This document shows, piece by piece, positions 53,172 through 61,573 of a stretch of DNA of 64,000 bases. The stretch is taken from positions 248,001-312,000 of the forward strand of contig NZ_MAXC01000049.1 in the NCBI RefSeq assembly GCF_001693485.1. The letters run 5' to 3'. The number at the start of each line of letters is the position of its first letter. Positions within the stretch are counted from its first letter, which is position 1. This DNA comes from Bradyrhizobium sp. LMTR 3. GTDB taxonomy: Bacteria; Pseudomonadota; Alphaproteobacteria; Rhizobiales; Xanthobacteraceae. The position numbers were made by a program, and so were the translations under genes. The notes under the pieces are model-generated. The model did not search any database, was not told where the DNA came from, and saw nothing but the letters and a program-made list of their open reading frames with translations.

Positions 53172-53999
53172 TTACCGGGCGTTGCAGCCCGCATCGCGAA
53201 ACTGGCCGATAACCCTGCTCACCAACTCGCGAGAGGGAGGTGGAGTATCGTGGTGCTTGTAGTCGAGTCCCATCGCCTTCCATTTGAACGAACCCATCTG
53301 ATGGAAGGGCTGCACCTCGACCCATTCGACGTTCCTCATGGGAGCGACGAAGCGAGCGATGCCTGCGACGTTTTCCGGGTGGTCGGTGGCGCCGGGCACA
53401 AGGGTGAAGCGCACCCAAACGGGCTTGCCAATCGACGCAAGCCGCTGGGCAAAGCGCAGCGTCGGCGCGATGTCCCGCCCCGTCACCCTGCGATAGGTGT
53501 CGGGATCGGAGCTTTTGATGTCGAGCAGCACGAGGTCGATGGTATTCAGAAAGGCATCGTCGGCGCGATCGCCGAGGAAACCGGATGTTTCGATGGCCGT
53601 ATGCAGGCCCATTGCCTTGGCGCCTGCGAAGATACGCTTGACGAAGGCGAGCTGAACCATCGCTTCGCCGCCCGATATGGTCAGTCCGCCTCCAAGGCTG
53701 CGCAGCGATGGAGCGAAGTCGCCCAGGCGACGCAGCACCTGTTCGGCCGAAACGTAGGTTCCGTCCTTGAGGTGCCACGTGTCCGGGTTATGGCAATAGG
53801 TGCAGCGGAGCAGGCAGCCGGAGACGAACAGCACGACACGCAGGCCCGGACCGTCGTAGCGCGAGGACGTCTCGTAGGAATGGCAGTAGCCGAATGCGCC
53901 TTCCTCGTCCTTGAACTTGTCCTCATCGGGCGCGTCGGGCGAAGCGCCCGTACGCAGGTCGTGACGGCTTCCCGATTCGAGTGCCTGCGGGGTCGACAT
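53172..53999 (-). CDS. pflA: Pyruvate formate-lyase activating enzyme
   Basis: The 275-residue radical SAM protein has the [4Fe-4S] motif GCLLRCTYC (Cys62/66/69), followed by GGGLTISGGEAMVQ (SAM site) and TAIETSGF. VLLDIKSSDPDTYRRVTG and PVWVRFTLVPGATD are typical of PflA. The extra N-terminal 35 residues (Asp/Glu/Lys-rich) are not in E. coli PflA. It installs the glycyl radical in PflB; both act in the cytosol and only without oxygen. It starts 13 bp after the pflB stop and is followed by the antiporter gene. Confidence 0.93.
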   Translation of the reverse strand: MSTPQALESGSRHDLRTGASPDAPDEDKFKDEEGAFGYCHSYETSSRYDGPGLRVVLFVSGCLLRCTYCHNPDTWHLKDGTYVSAEQVLRRLGDFAPSLRSLGGGLTISGGEAMVQLAFVKRIFAGAKAMGLHTAIETSGFLGDRADDAFLNTIDLVLLDIKSSDPDTYRRVTGRDIAPTLRFAQRLASIGKPVWVRFTLVPGATDHPENVAGIARFVAPMRNVEWVEVQPFHQMGSFKWKAMGLDYKHHDTPPPSRELVSRVIGQFRDAGCNAR

Positions 54000-54012
54000 C
54001 GCTGCCCCCGGC

Positions 54013-56280
54013 TCAGATCTGGCCGTGGAAGGTACGGCTGATCACATCTCTCTGCTGCTCCGGTGTCAGTCGAACGAAATTGACGGCATAGCCGGACACG
54101 CGGATCGTGAGCTGCGGATATTTGTCCGGATTCTTGATCGCGTCTTCCAAGGTCTCCCTGTCGATCACATTCAGGTTCATGTGGAAGCCGCCGCGCCCGA
54201 AATAGACGTCGAAGGCTTTGGTTGCCTCATCGATCAGTTGGGCTTCGGAAAGATGTGCTTTCTGTGGGGCGACCGACACGGTGTAGCTGATGCCATCGAG
54301 AGAATCCTTGTAGGGAAGCTTTGCCACCGAGAGACATGACGCGAGCCAGCCGTGGCTGTCGCGGCCATGCATCGGATTGGCACCGGGGCCGAACGGCTCG
54401 CCCTCGCGGCGGCCATCCGGCGTATTGCCGGTCGCCTTGCCGTAGACGACGTTGGAGGTGATGGTAAGAACACTCTGCGTATGCGTCGCATTCCTGTAGG
54501 TTGGATGCTTGCGGATCTTTGCCATGAACCGCGTTACAAGCTCGGATGCGATCTGATCAACCCTGTCGTCGTTGTTGCCGAATTGCGGCGTCGAGGCGTT
54601 GCCCTCGTTCTGATAATCGACAACCAGCCCAGTGGCGTCGCGGGTTACGCGGATCTTGCCGTATTTGATCGCGCTGAGACTGTCGGCCACCACCGAAAGT
54701 CCGGCGATGCCGAAGGCCATCGTGCGGAGTATGTCGCGATCATGGAGCGCCATCTCTAGGCGTTCGTAGAAGTACTTGTCGTGCATGTAATGGATGCAGT
54801 TCATGGCATGCACATAGGTCTTGGCGAGCCACTCCATGGTGGTGTCGAACTTCGCCATGACGTCGTCATAGTCGAGGAAGTCGCCGGTTACCGGCATGGT
54901 CCGGGGCGCGACCTGATCGCCGGAGACCTCGTCGCGGCCGCCATTGATGGCGTAGAGCAGGGCCTTTGCGAAATTCACCCGCGCTCCGAAGAACTGCATC
55001 TGCTTGCCGAGCCGCATCGCCGAAACGCAGCAGGCGATCGCATAATCGTCGCCCCAGTACGGACGCATCAGATCGTCGTTTTCGTATTGCAGGGACGAGG
55101 TATCCTTGCTGACCTTGACGCAGAAGCGCTTGAAGGCCGGCGGCATATGGTTGGACCACAGCACCGTGATGTTCGGCTCAGGTGCCGGTCCGAGATTGTA
55201 GAGGGTATGGAGCATGCGGTAGCTGCTCTTCGTTACCAACGCTCGCCCGTCGAGATCCATGCCGCCGACGCATTCGGTTGCCCAGTAGGGGTCGCCGCTG
55301 AACAGCGCATCGTAGTCCGGCGTACGGAGGAAGCGCACGATGCGCAGCTTCTGCACTAGCTGGTCCCACAGCTCCTGTGCGCCCGCCTCGTCAAGGGCGC
55401 CTTCCTTCAGGTCACGCTCGATGTAGATGTCGAGGAAGCTCGAGATGCGCCCGATCGACATGGCCGCGCCATTGGCTTCCTTGATCGCACCAAGGTAGGC
55501 GAAGTAGGTCCACTGGAACGCCTCCGCCGCATTCGTTGCGGGCTGGGTGATGTCGTAGCCGTAGAGCTTCGCCATCGACGCAAGATCCTGCAGCGCCCGC
55601 ATTTGCTCCGCGAGCTCTTCGCGCTGGCGGATCACTTCGTCCGTCGGCCACATATCGTCGATCTGGGCCCGCTCCTGGCGCTTGGCCTCGAGCAGGCGGT
55701 CGGTTCCGTAGAGTGCGACGCGGCGATAGTCGCCGATGATGCGACCACGGCCATAAGCGTCGGGAAGTCCGGTGATGATGCCGGACCTGCGGCAGTTCAT
55801 GATTTCGGACGTATAAGCGTCGAATACACCGTCATTGTGCGATTTGCGGTACTTGGTGAAGGCTTCGTGCACTTTTGCATCGGGCTCGAACCCGGCCGCC
55901 TTGAGGCCTGTTTCCACCATGCGCAATCCGCCGAACGGAAAGATTGCCCGCTTGAAGGGCTGGTCGGTCTGAAGGCCGACAATGATCTCGTTATCGCGGT
56001 CGATGTATCCTGCCTGGTGCGCCAGCATGGTTGACGGATTCTGCGCATCGACGGCGAGGACGCCCTTTTTTCGTTCTTCAGCAAAATAGGGCTGCATCTT
56101 GGCCCATACCGCCTTGGTGCGCTGGGTAGGGCCCGCCAGGAATTTTTCGTCACCGCTATAGGATGTGACGTTTCGGACGATGAAGTCGCGTACGTTGATC
56201 GTGGAGGACCAGTCGCCCGGTTGGAACCCCCTCCAGCTATCCGCCTTCGCGTCCTGCTTGAGCGCTGCGCTGCCCTTCAT
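54013..56280 (-). CDS. pflB: Formate C-acetyltransferase (pyruvate formate-lyase)
   Basis: This full-length enzyme of 755 residues has the active-site Cys pair YAIACCVSAM (Cys417/418) and the glycyl-radical site RVSGYAVNF (Gly730). It also has MNCRRSGIITGLPDAYGRGR, GGRDEVSG and the C-terminal TFHGQ. It converts pyruvate plus CoA to acetyl-CoA and formate. ATG 56280 is preferred (AGGGAGAC upstream, MKGSAALKQD); the open frame begins at 56343. It is first in an operon with pflA, an antiporter and an FNT channel. A FixK-type box at 56396-56409 is 116 bp upstream. Pfl is unusual in this family, known mostly for respiration and phototrophy. Confidence 0.96.
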   Translation of the reverse strand: MKGSAALKQDAKADSWRGFQPGDWSSTINVRDFIVRNVTSYSGDEKFLAGPTQRTKAVWAKMQPYFAEERKKGVLAVDAQNPSTMLAHQAGYIDRDNEIIVGLQTDQPFKRAIFPFGGLRMVETGLKAAGFEPDAKVHEAFTKYRKSHNDGVFDAYTSEIMNCRRSGIITGLPDAYGRGRIIGDYRRVALYGTDRLLEAKRQERAQIDDMWPTDEVIRQREELAEQMRALQDLASMAKLYGYDITQPATNAAEAFQWTYFAYLGAIKEANGAAMSIGRISSFLDIYIERDLKEGALDEAGAQELWDQLVQKLRIVRFLRTPDYDALFSGDPYWATECVGGMDLDGRALVTKSSYRMLHTLYNLGPAPEPNITVLWSNHMPPAFKRFCVKVSKDTSSLQYENDDLMRPYWGDDYAIACCVSAMRLGKQMQFFGARVNFAKALLYAINGGRDEVSGDQVAPRTMPVTGDFLDYDDVMAKFDTTMEWLAKTYVHAMNCIHYMHDKYFYERLEMALHDRDILRTMAFGIAGLSVVADSLSAIKYGKIRVTRDATGLVVDYQNEGNASTPQFGNNDDRVDQIASELVTRFMAKIRKHPTYRNATHTQSVLTITSNVVYGKATGNTPDGRREGEPFGPGANPMHGRDSHGWLASCLSVAKLPYKDSLDGISYTVSVAPQKAHLSEAQLIDEATKAFDVYFGRGGFHMNLNVIDRETLEDAIKNPDKYPQLTIRVSGYAVNFVRLTPEQQRDVISRTFHGQI

Positions 56281-56395
56281 AGCGTGTCTCCCTGGCCAAA
56301 CGATATTGTTGACCTGGCCTGCAACCGACCTGAAACGGTGCATCGGGCGCGCCAGGCTGTTGGCTCAAGGTAGAGACACCGAACCGACGCTCCTC

Positions 56396-56409
56396 TTGAT
56401 CTATGTCAA
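56396..56409. promoter_or_regulatory. FixK/FNR-type box upstream of pflB
   Basis: TTGATCTATGTCAA matches the left half-site exactly and the right with one change. It is 116 bp before the pflB start on the minus strand. Confidence 0.82.
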
Positions 56410-56504
56410 GCTCCGCCGGCCTTGGTCTCGCGCCAGCGGAAGCTTTGGGAGACTTCGGGCTTTGCTCGTCACTTCGCGGTGGCGTGCCGGGAGAGACGCA
56501 TTCG

Positions 56505-56518
56505 TTGACCTAGATCAA
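56505..56518. promoter_or_regulatory. FixK/FNR-type box upstream of pta
   Basis: TTGACCTAGATCAA has one mismatch to the consensus. It lies 121 bp before the pta start, in the same divergent region as the pflB box, so both operons are probably controlled together. Confidence 0.82.
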
Positions 56519-56639
56519 CGTCACCCTCAGCACGCGCTTCGATCAATAGCCGAGACTGGTTGAACGCCGCAGGTCAAACTAGGAGTTTCTCTTCAACCAT
56601 TCTGCGGGACGTCGAATTTCGTGAGATCGGAGCGCGCCA

Positions 56640-57608
56640 ATGAGTGCCATGCCAGCAGCAGCGAGTGGGACGGGATCAAAGTATGACCGCCTGATTGCGG
56701 CGGCGAAAAGCGTCCCTTCGGTTTCAACCATCGTTGTGCACCCCTGCGACGAAAGTTCGCTGCGTGGGGCGATCGAGTCGGCGGAAGCCGGAATCATAAA
56801 GGCGATTCTCGTTGGTCCCGCGGCCAAGATCAAAGACGTCGCTGCCAGGCACGACCTGAACATCTCGGGCTACGAGCTCGTCGATACGCCGCCAACGGAG
56901 GCCGCTGCGGCCACCCGAGGCGTCGAGCTGATCCATGAAGGCAGGGGTGAGGTGCTGATGAAGGGCAGCCTTCATACCGACGAGATCATGCGCGCTGTCA
57001 CCGCAAAGGTGGGCGGGCTGCGCACTGAGCGGCGGATCAGCCACGTATTCATCATGGATGTGCCGGCCTACACAGATACCGTGTTCGTAACGGACGCGGC
57101 GATTAATATCTTCCCAGACCTCGACGCCAAGCGGGACATCATCCAGAACGTCGTCGATCTCTTCAACCAGGCCGGCTTCGGCACGACCCCACGGGTCGCT
57201 ATCCTGTCAGCGGTCGAGACTGTCACCTCGAAGATTCCGTCCACCATCGAGGCTGCGGCGCTCTGCAAGATGGCAGACCGCAAGCAGATCACGGGGGCGT
57301 TGCTCGACGGGCCACTCGCCTTTGACAATGCCATCGATATGGAGGCGGCGCGGATCAAGGGCATCAAGTCGGAAGTGGCTGGCCGAGCGCAGATACTGGT
57401 CGTGCCCGACCTCGAATCCGGCAATATGCTGGCGAAAAACCTCGCCTATTTCGCCAAGGCTGATGGCGCCGGCATCGTGCTGGGTGCGCGCGTGCCGGTC
57501 GTGCTGACGTCACGGGCGGATTCCGCGCGGTCGCGCATGGCTTCCGCCGCCGTGGCGGCCCTCCAAGCCGATGCCCGACGGCGCAAGGCGCCAATTGCAG
57601 CAGCGTGA
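56640..57608 (+). CDS. pta: Phosphate acetyltransferase (phosphotransacetylase)
   Basis: The 322-residue short PTA/PTB-type enzyme has KAILVGPAAKI, a long central GEVLMKGSLHTDEIMRAV, FIMDVPAYTDTVFVTDAAIN (the PTA signature region) and GALLDGPLAFDNAID. MLAKNLAYFAKADGAGIVLG is the C-terminal family motif. It makes acetyl phosphate from acetyl-CoA and may accept other acyl-CoAs (phosphobutyryltransferase relatives look alike). The stop TGA overlaps the GTG of the acetate-kinase frame. It is preceded by a FixK-type box and is divergent from pflB, so carbon from Pfl would flow here. Confidence 0.92.
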   Translation: MSAMPAAASGTGSKYDRLIAAAKSVPSVSTIVVHPCDESSLRGAIESAEAGIIKAILVGPAAKIKDVAARHDLNISGYELVDTPPTEAAAATRGVELIHEGRGEVLMKGSLHTDEIMRAVTAKVGGLRTERRISHVFIMDVPAYTDTVFVTDAAINIFPDLDAKRDIIQNVVDLFNQAGFGTTPRVAILSAVETVTSKIPSTIEAAALCKMADRKQITGALLDGPLAFDNAIDMEAARIKGIKSEVAGRAQILVVPDLESGNMLAKNLAYFAKADGAGIVLGARVPVVLTSRADSARSRMASAAVAALQADARRRKAPIAAA

Positions 57609-57613
57609 CCGCC

Positions 57614-58828
57614 ATGGATACGATCCTCGTCGTCAATGCCGGCTCCTCCAGCGTGAAGTTCCAGATCTTCGCGGTAGAAGGCGAGGGCGCCTTGCGTCGG
57701 CAGGTCAAGGGGCAGATGGACGGCATTGGCAGCCGGCCGCGATTGCGGGCCAGCGGCCCTACCGGTGATCCGCTGGCCGATCGGGCCTATCCGATCGAAG
57801 CGGTTGCCGACGTCCCAGCCGCAATGGCGGTCGCAGGTGCCTGGCTGCGCGATGAACTCAATATCAACCCGATTGCGGTTGGTCATCGCGTCGTCCATGG
57901 CGGGCCAGATCATGCGCAGCCGGTGCTGATCGATCATGCCGTGGTGTCGCGGCTCGAGCGTTACGTCTCGCTGGCGCCGCTGCACCAACCGCATAACCTT
58001 GCACCGATCAGGACACTGCTGAACAACTTTCCGGCGCTGCCGCAGGTCGCCTGTTTCGATACCGCGTTCCACCGCGACCATGATGCGCTCGCGGATCATT
58101 ACGCGATACCGCACCAGCTTCATTCCGAAGGCGTCAGGCGCTACGGCTTCCACGGCCTGTCTTACGAGTACATTGCAAAGCGCCTGCCGGAGGTCGCACC
58201 CGACATCGCTGGCGGACGGGTGATCGTGGCCCATCTTGGCAGCGGCGCCTCGATGTGCGCGATGAGAGGCGGCAAGAGCGTCGAGAGCACGATGGGCTTC
58301 ACGGCGCTCGACGGGCTTGCGATGGGAACACGGCCCGGCCAGCTCGACCCTGGCGTCGTGCTCTACCTGATCGCGGAAAAAGGTATGTCGGCGTCGAATG
58401 TGCAGAACTTTCTGTACCGGGATTGCGGCTTGAAGGGCCTGTCGGGTGTCAGCAACGACATGCGGGAGCTAGAGACCAGCGGGGATCCGCGGGCAGCATT
58501 TGCGATCGATTATTTCGTCTACCGGATCGGTCTCAATGCGGGCATGTTGGCGGCCGCCCTGCAGGGGGTCGACGGCTTTGTGTTTACAGCCGGGATCGGC
58601 GAGAACTCGGTCTCCATCCGTGCGCGCATCGCAGAGAAACTGGGGTGGCTCGGCGTCGTTCTCGATGCGCACGAGAATGCCCGCCACGCCACCAGGATAT
58701 CGCACTCCGACAGCCGCATTCCAGTTTATGTCGTGCCAACAGACGAAGAGCTGATGATTGCGCAGCACACGCTGGCGCTGCTCATGAACCGGCAATCGCC
58801 AAATCAGAAACGCGAGAGAGTGTCATGA
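57614..58828 (+). CDS. ackA: Acetate kinase
   Basis: The 404-residue kinase of the ASKHA fold has ILVVNAGSSSVKFQIF (phosphate 1 site), VGHRVVHGGP, ACFDTAFHR (active site), the glycine-rich VAHLGSGASMCAM and TMGFTALDGLAMGTRPGQLD. VFTAGIGENS follows in the C-terminal domain. It makes ATP from acetyl phosphate and ADP, completing the Pfl-Pta-Ack route. ATG 57614 is preferred; the same frame has GTG 57605 overlapping the pta stop. The stop overlaps the fabI start (ATGA), indicating one operon. Confidence 0.96.
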   Translation: MDTILVVNAGSSSVKFQIFAVEGEGALRRQVKGQMDGIGSRPRLRASGPTGDPLADRAYPIEAVADVPAAMAVAGAWLRDELNINPIAVGHRVVHGGPDHAQPVLIDHAVVSRLERYVSLAPLHQPHNLAPIRTLLNNFPALPQVACFDTAFHRDHDALADHYAIPHQLHSEGVRRYGFHGLSYEYIAKRLPEVAPDIAGGRVIVAHLGSGASMCAMRGGKSVESTMGFTALDGLAMGTRPGQLDPGVVLYLIAEKGMSASNVQNFLYRDCGLKGLSGVSNDMRELETSGDPRAAFAIDYFVYRIGLNAGMLAAALQGVDGFVFTAGIGENSVSIRARIAEKLGWLGVVLDAHENARHATRISHSDSRIPVYVVPTDEELMIAQHTLALLMNRQSPNQKRERVS

Positions 58829-59616
58829 ACATCCCGGTTTTTCCCGAGACCAAGGTCGCGCTGAAAGGCAAGAAGGGGTTGGTCGTCGGTATCGCCAACG
58901 ACCAATCCATCGCGTGGGGCTGCGCCAAGGCGTTTCGTGCGCTGGGTGCCGACCTTGCGGTTACCTATCTGAACGAGAAGGCCAAGAAACACGTCGAGCC
59001 GCTGGCCAAGGCGCTGGAATCGCCGATCTTCATGCCGCTAGACGTCATGGTCGAGGGTGAGACCGAGAAGGTATTCGAGCAGATCGAGAAGGAGTGGGGG
59101 CAGCTCGACTTCCTGCTTCACTCCATTGCCTTCTCGCCCAAGGGTGCGCTGCATGGCAGGGTGGTGGATGTCGATCGCGAAGGATTCCAGAAAACCATGG
59201 AGGTCTCGTGCTGGTCGTTCATGCGGATGGCGCATTTGGCGGAACCGCTGATGAAGAACGGCGGCACGATATTCACCATGACATATTACGGCAGTCAGAT
59301 GGTGGTGAAGAATTACAACGTGATGGGGGTTGCCAAAGCCGCCCTTGAAGCTGCGGTGCGCTACATCGCGGCCGAGCTCGGCCCCAAGGGCATTCGCGTC
59401 CATGCCATTTCGCCGGGACCGCTGGCGACCCGCGCGGCATCGGGTATCCCGGAGTTTGATGAACTGATGGACAAGGCGCAGTCGCAGGCGCCGACGCGCA
59501 GCCTGGTCAGTATCGACGACGTCGGGAAGGCGACCGCTTTCCTTGCGCTCGATGGCGCCAAGCTGATCACGGGCAGCGTGCTCTACATCGACGGCGGCTA
59601 CCACATCATCGATTGA
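58825..59616 (+). CDS. fabI: Enoyl-ACP reductase (NADH), FabI-like
   Basis: The 263-residue SDR of the FabI class has LVVGIANDQSIAWGCAKAF (cofactor site), FLLHSIAFSPKGALHGR and the Tyr-x6-Lys active site in NYNVMGVAKAALE. AISPGPLATRAASGI and GSVLYIDGGYHI complete the family pattern. It reduces trans-2-enoyl thioesters with NADH. Translational coupling to ackA (ATGA) is unusual for a housekeeping fatty-acid gene. It suggests a dedicated copy that disposes of NADH or saturates acyl chains under low oxygen. The in-frame ORF extends upstream through ackA in another reading frame and is not a fusion. Confidence 0.93.
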   Translation: MNIPVFPETKVALKGKKGLVVGIANDQSIAWGCAKAFRALGADLAVTYLNEKAKKHVEPLAKALESPIFMPLDVMVEGETEKVFEQIEKEWGQLDFLLHSIAFSPKGALHGRVVDVDREGFQKTMEVSCWSFMRMAHLAEPLMKNGGTIFTMTYYGSQMVVKNYNVMGVAKAALEAAVRYIAAELGPKGIRVHAISPGPLATRAASGIPEFDELMDKAQSQAPTRSLVSIDDVGKATAFLALDGAKLITGSVLYIDGGYHIID

Positions 59617-59624
59617 GGCGTCGC

Positions 59625-60083
59625 CTAGCGGTAGTGCAATCCAATCACCTCGGCAACGCAGGCTGGGCGCGGGCCGCCCTCGATCTCTATCACCACGCGG
59701 TAATGCACCCGCAAGCCATTGGGCGGCACGTCCTCGGCCTCGGCAATGCTGATGCGTCCACGCAGTTTCGAGCCTACCGGGACCGGCGAGAGATATCGGA
59801 TGCGGTCGGCGCCGTAGTTCAAGGTGTTCTTCAGTCCCCTGAGGCCCATCACCGAGCGGATGAACATCGGCGTCAGGCTGAGCGAGAGCAGGCCGTGCGC
59901 GATGGTCTTGCCGCCTGGCATCTCCGTCTTGGCGCGTTCCTGGTCAACATGGATCCACTGCTCGTCGCAGGTCGCTTCCGCAAACTTGTTGATGCGGTCC
60001 TGCGTCACCTCAATCCATTCGCTGGTGCCGACTTCCGTGCCGACGGCCGCCTTCAGTTCTTCGAACCCGTTGAATATTCGCAT
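59625..60083 (-). CDS. MaoC-like (R)-specific enoyl-CoA hydratase
   Basis: The 152-residue hot-dog protein has the hydratase-2 motif DQERAKTEMPGGKTIAHG (catalytic Asp/His region FAEATCDEQWIHVD and IAHGLLSLSL). YGADRIRYLSPVPVGSKLRG and VHYRVVIEIEG follow. This PhaJ-like form interconverts enoyl-CoA and (R)-3-hydroxyacyl-CoA, linking fatty-acid chains to polyhydroxyalkanoate. It ends convergently 9 bp from fabI and starts about 22 bp after the CoA-transferase beta gene, so it is the third gene of that minus-strand operon. Confidence 0.9.
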   Translation of the reverse strand: MRIFNGFEELKAAVGTEVGTSEWIEVTQDRINKFAEATCDEQWIHVDQERAKTEMPGGKTIAHGLLSLSLTPMFIRSVMGLRGLKNTLNYGADRIRYLSPVPVGSKLRGRISIAEAEDVPPNGLRVHYRVVIEIEGGPRPACVAEVIGLHYR

Positions 60084-60105
60084 GGCTTCGATCCGCTTTG
60101 GCGCT

Positions 60106-60756
60106 TCACAGCTTCATTTCCGGCACCATGTCCGGAATGGCGAGTTCGGCTTCCGTCACCGCTAGCACCTCGGCGATCGTCAGGCCGGGCGCCGTTTCCA
60201 TGAGCGTTGCCTTGCCGCCGGGAAAGGCGATGACGGCGATGTCGGTTACGACCATGTCAACGGGACGTGCCGATGTCAGGGGCAGGCTGCATTTGCCAAC
60301 AATCTTCGACTTGCCCTTGGCGGCGTGCTGCATAGCGATGATGACGCGCCTGGCGCCGCTCACGAGATCCATCGCGCCGCCCATGCCCGGTACCATCTTG
60401 CCCGGGATCATCCAGTTGGCGAGATGACCGCCGGCATCGACCTGCAAGCCCCCCAGCACCGTGATGTCGACGTGACCGCCGCGGATCAGGCCGAACGACA
60501 TCGCGCTGTCGAACGTCGCCGCGCCGGGCAGGGCGCTGATCGGCTTGCCGCCGGCGTCGGTCAGGAGCGGATGTGCCATGCCCTGCTCGGGTATCGGTCC
60601 GGTTCCGATCAGCCCGTTCTCGGACTGGAAGAAGACTTTCAGCCCTTCGGGCACATGGTTGGCAACCAGGGTTGGAATGCCGATCCCGAGGTTGACGAGG
60701 TTGCCGGGGCGAAGCTCCTGCGCCACGCGCCGGGCGATGATGGTTTGTGCATCCAT
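60106..60756 (-). CDS. 3-oxoacid CoA-transferase subunit B
   Basis: The 216-residue beta subunit of a family I CoA-transferase has LVNLGIGIPTLVANHVPEGL and the catalytic-Glu block FFQSENGLIGTGPIP. GAATFDSAMSFGLIRGGHVD, then GGAMDLVSGARRVIIAM and a C-terminal AEVLAVTEAEL, follow the SCOT/AtoA order. It moves CoA between acetoacetate (or 3-oxoacid) and succinate or acetate. The alpha subunit gene is 7 bp upstream. With the MaoC-like hydratase it could support mobilisation of polyhydroxybutyrate monomers. Confidence 0.93.
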   Translation of the reverse strand: MDAQTIIARRVAQELRPGNLVNLGIGIPTLVANHVPEGLKVFFQSENGLIGTGPIPEQGMAHPLLTDAGGKPISALPGAATFDSAMSFGLIRGGHVDITVLGGLQVDAGGHLANWMIPGKMVPGMGGAMDLVSGARRVIIAMQHAAKGKSKIVGKCSLPLTSARPVDMVVTDIAVIAFPGGKATLMETAPGLTIAEVLAVTEAELAIPDMVPEMKL

Positions 60757-60762
60757 GGGTGG

Positions 60763-61410
60763 TCACCCGTTCGCAACGAGGTAGTCGACCAAGGGGCCGG
60801 GCGTGACGACATGATCAGGTGCGATAACGCCGACCGGCACGATGTGCTCGGCCGTGACGATGACGGTATCGGCGGCCATCGCCATCACGGGATTGAAGTT
60901 GCGCGCGGTCAGCGCATAGGAGAGATTGCCGACATAATCGGACAGAAAGGCGTGTACCAGCGCGAAATCGGCGCGCAGCGCGGTCTCGAGCAAAAACGTC
61001 TTGCCGTTGACCTCGATCTTCTGCTTGCCCTGCTCGACAAGGGTGCCAACCCCGGTCGGCGTCAGCACGCCACCGAGGCCGCAACCGCCGGCCCGGATGC
61101 GCTCGACGAAGGTGCCCTGCGGAATCAGATCCACCGTGATCTCGTTGGCCAGCATCTGCTGCTGCGCCTTCGGGTTCAGCCCGATATGGGTGCCGATCAT
61201 CCTCGACACCTGTCCGCCTTCGAACAGCTTGCCGACACCCTTGCCGGGGACAGCCGCGTCATTGCTGATCAGGGCAATGCCGGTTTTCTTCTGCCGCACC
61301 AGCTCATCGAGCAGGCGTTCCGGCGTACCGACGCCCATAAAGCCGCCAACCATGATGCTCGCGCCGTTGGGGATCATCGCTACTGCTTCTTCGGCGGAAA
61401 CGGACTTCAT
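60763..61410 (-). CDS. 3-oxoacid CoA-transferase subunit A
   Basis: The 215-residue alpha subunit has MVGGFMGVGTPERLLDELVR (glycine-rich start), TGIALISNDAAVPGKGVGKL, THIGLNPKAQQQM and TPTGVGTLVEQGKQKIEVNG. ALTARNFNPVMAMAADTVIV is the family pattern near the C-terminus. It pairs with the beta subunit 7 bp downstream. A FixK-type box at 61479-61492 lies 69 bp upstream of the start, so the CoA-transferase/MaoC operon is probably induced at low oxygen. Confidence 0.93.
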   Translation of the reverse strand: MKSVSAEEAVAMIPNGASIMVGGFMGVGTPERLLDELVRQKKTGIALISNDAAVPGKGVGKLFEGGQVSRMIGTHIGLNPKAQQQMLANEITVDLIPQGTFVERIRAGGCGLGGVLTPTGVGTLVEQGKQKIEVNGKTFLLETALRADFALVHAFLSDYVGNLSYALTARNFNPVMAMAADTVIVTAEHIVPVGVIAPDHVVTPGPLVDYLVANG

Positions 61411-61478
61411 GTTCGGACTCCGGCTAGCGATCGGAGGTGCGGTTTCCGGAGAATGTCGCCGCGCCGCCGGCCGGGACC

Positions 61479-61492
61479 TTGATCTGCATCAA
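61479..61492. promoter_or_regulatory. FixK/FNR-type box upstream of CoA-transferase operon
   Basis: TTGATCTGCATCAA matches TTGAT-N4-ATCAA exactly, 69 bp before the subunit A start on the minus strand. Confidence 0.9.
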
Positions 61493-61573
61493 GGCTCGCG
61501 ATTGCACACCGAACAGCGCATCGGATCGCTCGGACATGGCCTTGACGCGGGTTGCCGGAGCGCAGGTCGTTCT

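Noticed and set aside
58255..59616. Apparent 453-codon fusion ending in FabI
   Set aside because: The first 190 codons are ackA sequence in the wrong frame; ATG 58825 overlaps the ackA stop and gives normal-length FabI.
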